Source: Spirochaetaceae bacterium
GTDB lineage: Bacteria > Spirochaetota > Spirochaetia > Treponematales > Treponemataceae
Length of the DNA stretch: 54,587 nucleotides
NCBI GenBank assembly: GCA_017623685.1
Contig: JAGAOP010000063.1
Span: 1 to 54,587, forward strand
Reading direction: 5' to 3'
In this document: positions 53,219-54,587 of the stretch, piece by piece
Layout of the letters: the number at the start of each line of letters is the position of its first letter
Position numbering within the stretch: the first letter of the stretch is position 1
The notes under the pieces: model-generated
What the model was told of the DNA's origin: nothing
Database searches by the model: none
The model's input: only the letters and a program-made list of their open reading frames with translations
Translations under genes and position numbers: made by a program

Positions 53219-54430
53219 TTATTTTGTTTCTAAAGAATATAGTTCCAAAGCAGGAAGTGCCTTGCCTTCAAAATCAAAAAGTGCTTGATTTTCCCAAGAA
53301 CTTCCCATTGATCCATAATCATCTTTGTTTACAGAAATCCATTCTCCACCCCAATAAAAAACTCCAGAACCGCCACCTTGAATTGTTGCTTCAATAACTG
53401 CTTTAAATACAGCTTCTTGGTTTGGAATTGTTGCAGGAATATATTTTGCTCCGCTACTATCAGTTTTTATCTTAATTCCCTTTGGTGTTTTTCCTTGATT
53501 CTTTAATTGCCAATAAGCAGCATATAAATTATCATTTCCCACAGAATTGGGAGAATTATCTTTCCATTCTTCTGTCCATGGATAAGATGTTTCTACAGTT
53601 ACAACCTGTTTTCCTGTGGTAGATTTTAAATATGCAATATTTTCCTGCAAACCTTGTAATGTTCCATGAGAATTATAAAAAGGATACCAAGACAAACCTA
53701 TTACATCATAATCACAATTTTTTGCATATTTTGCAAACCAGTTTTGAACTAAAGCCTTATTTCCACCTCTATCAATATGAATCATAACTAAAATATTTTC
53801 ATCTACTGCCTTTACAGCATTGCATCCAGCTTGAAGATATAAATTTAAATGTTCCATATTGTATTCCCTATCAGAAAGAATACCGTCCGTTACCTCATTT
53901 CCAACCTGTACCATATCAGGAGTACAACCTGAATCAATTAAATTTTGAAGTACGTCAGTTGTATAAGAGGCAAGTTTATCTGCCATTTCTTTTCCTAGTG
54001 AAATATTCTTCCAATCCAAAGGAATATATTGCTGTCCTGGATGTGCCCAAGTATCACTGTAATGAAAATCTAGCAAAACTTTCATTTCCTTTGCTTTAGA
54101 ATCTTGTATCATTTTTTTTACAGCAGCAAGATTATTCATTCCTTGAGGATATGGCAAATTGCCTCGTTCATATTGATCAGGATTAACCCATAACCTAACT
54201 CTTATCCAATTTGCACCTGATTCTTTTAAAATTGAATAAATATCTTTTTTTGTACCAGCGCTTGTATAAAATTCCCCACCTTGATTTTCTAATTGATTCA
54301 CCATAGAAATATCAATTCCCTTCATAAAGTTTGAAGGAAAGAATAATTCCGAGGAAGTTGAATTAGAACTGGCACAACTTAAACAAGTTAAAATAAAAAT
54401 CAAACTTAATAAAAAGAAAATTCGTTTCAT
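53219..54430 (-). CDS. Lipoprotein arabinogalactan endo-beta-1,4-galactanase (GH53)
   Basis: 403 residues from ATG 54430; the frame extends to 54568 but those residues read through a separate upstream sequence. The signal peptide MKRIFFLLSLIFILTCLSC has lipobox CLSC. The GH53 barrel shows MKGIDISMVNQLENQGGEFY, WIRVRLWVNP, VLLDFHYSDTWAHPGQQ, the acid/base Glu in VQVGNEVTDG and the nucleophile Glu in VVTVETSYPWT. It cuts beta-1,4-galactan side chains of pectin, so it probably works at the cell surface on plant material. A TTTACA-17-TATACT promoter places the transcript start at the ATG. Confidence 0.93.
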   Translation of the reverse strand: MKRIFFLLSLIFILTCLSCASSNSTSSELFFPSNFMKGIDISMVNQLENQGGEFYTSAGTKKDIYSILKESGANWIRVRLWVNPDQYERGNLPYPQGMNNLAAVKKMIQDSKAKEMKVLLDFHYSDTWAHPGQQYIPLDWKNISLGKEMADKLASYTTDVLQNLIDSGCTPDMVQVGNEVTDGILSDREYNMEHLNLYLQAGCNAVKAVDENILVMIHIDRGGNKALVQNWFAKYAKNCDYDVIGLSWYPFYNSHGTLQGLQENIAYLKSTTGKQVVTVETSYPWTEEWKDNSPNSVGNDNLYAAYWQLKNQGKTPKGIKIKTDSSGAKYIPATIPNQEAVFKAVIEATIQGGGSGVFYWGGEWISVNKDDYGSMGSSWENQALFDFEGKALPALELYSLETK

Positions 54431-54436
54431 AACAGT

Positions 54437-54465
54437 AGTATACATCTTTTTTGGTAACTTGTAAA
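54437..54465 (-). promoter_or_regulatory. Promoter of the GH53 gene, start at ATG
   Basis: Minus-strand TTTACA (54460-54465), 17 nt, TATACT (54437-54442), then exactly 6 nt to the ATG at 54430. Confidence 0.65.
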
Positions 54466-54503
54466 TAGTAATGTCGCCAGTTTCAATGAACTGATGATGT
54501 TTT

Positions 54504-54587
54504 TTATATGGGAATCTTAAATTTTTTGCCCATATATTTTTGAAGTTCCATTTCAGGCGTTGAGCCATTAAGTATTTTTCTTGGATA
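54504..54587 (-). mobile_element. C-terminal end of an IS30-type transposase (partial, runs off the window)
   Basis: Reading the minus strand from the window edge gives 27 codons to a stop at 54504: YPRKILNGSTPEMELQKYMG then KKFKIPI. The P-R-K-x-L-x-x-x-T-P-x-E pattern is the typical last block of IS30-family transposases (RPRKxLxWxTPxE). Only the tail is visible and no terminal inverted repeat was identified, so an unrelated gene end is possible. Confidence 0.45.

Noticed and set aside
53219-54568. Longer GH53 protein starting at 54568
   Set aside because: The extra 46 residues precede the signal peptide, cover the promoter, and overlap the transposase-like tail in another frame; the start at 54430 gives a clean lipoprotein signal.

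Overview
The window is chromosomal DNA from a low-GC spirochaete, most likely a gut or rumen Treponema. The clearest markers are two FlaB-type flagellin genes followed by flaG and fliD, a FliG-family protein with an N-terminal extension, a dCache chemotaxis receptor, many lipoproteins with short lipoboxes and a FadL-like outer-membrane protein. From memory, the order flaB, flaB, flaG, fliD, two small genes, tsaE, tsaB matches the flagellar region of Treponema pallidum. A GH53 arabinogalactanase points to plant-fibre carbohydrate. Codon use is uniformly AT-rich; only the tRNAs and one 86-bp repeat family stand out as GC-rich.

Layout. 1-4.8 kb: a BspA-like leucine-rich-repeat gene broken by one in-frame stop, then fliG-like and a UvrD/PcrA helicase. 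5-14.2 kb: a chemotaxis receptor converging on clpB, a tocopherol-cyclase-like protein, a small protein and an M16C protease. 14.3-16.4 kb: an orphan amino-acid binding protein whose 3' end carries a 14-unit palindromic tandem repeat, a NifX-like protein and a CBM48 protein. 16.6-23.2 kb: metK, nth, mscS, a beta-propeller protein, then ruvA-ruvB-queA. 23.5-28.8 kb: a lipoprotein, a reverse rubrerythrin behind a PerR-type operator and a structured leader, the PerR-type regulator, a 941-residue ankyrin lipoprotein and a TrpR-like regulator. 28.8-30.6 kb: tatD, 86-bp repeats carrying the tail of tRNA-Pro, then tRNA-Pro, tRNA-Asp and tRNA-Leu. 30.6-35.5 kb: one long minus-strand operon reading rpsP, KH protein, rimM, trmD, rplS, a YlqG-like protein, an FlhB-tail protein, a small protein, YraN, a 55-residue small protein and a zinc-ribbon protein. 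35.7-43.3 kb: pyk, tRNA-Met, a carbamoyltransferase, an exported protein, an M24 peptidase, an NrnA-like phosphoesterase, a sigma-factor-like protein behind a sigma-54 promoter, and rdgB. 43.3-50.1 kb: flagellar genes, then tsaE-tsaB. 50.1 kb to the end: FadL-like protein plus lipoprotein, a dihydrouridine synthase, GH53, and a possible IS30-type transposase tail at the edge.

Regulation is the most interesting part. Both flagellin mRNAs have a GGA-loop hairpin 26-28 nt upstream of a GGA-containing Shine-Dalgarno site, the dual-site pattern of CsrA control. The rubrerythrin gene combines a near-consensus PerR box, a leader with four successive hairpins, and a perfect terminator hairpin before the downstream perR. 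A TGGCAC-N5-TTGC promoter precedes a divergent sigma-like gene. At least seven genes have a -10 hexamer exactly 6-7 nt before the start codon, implying leaderless mRNAs. Two unusual repeat arrays appear to have grown from the 3' ends of neighbouring genes. All functional statements rest on reading translated sequence and motifs; no database search was run.
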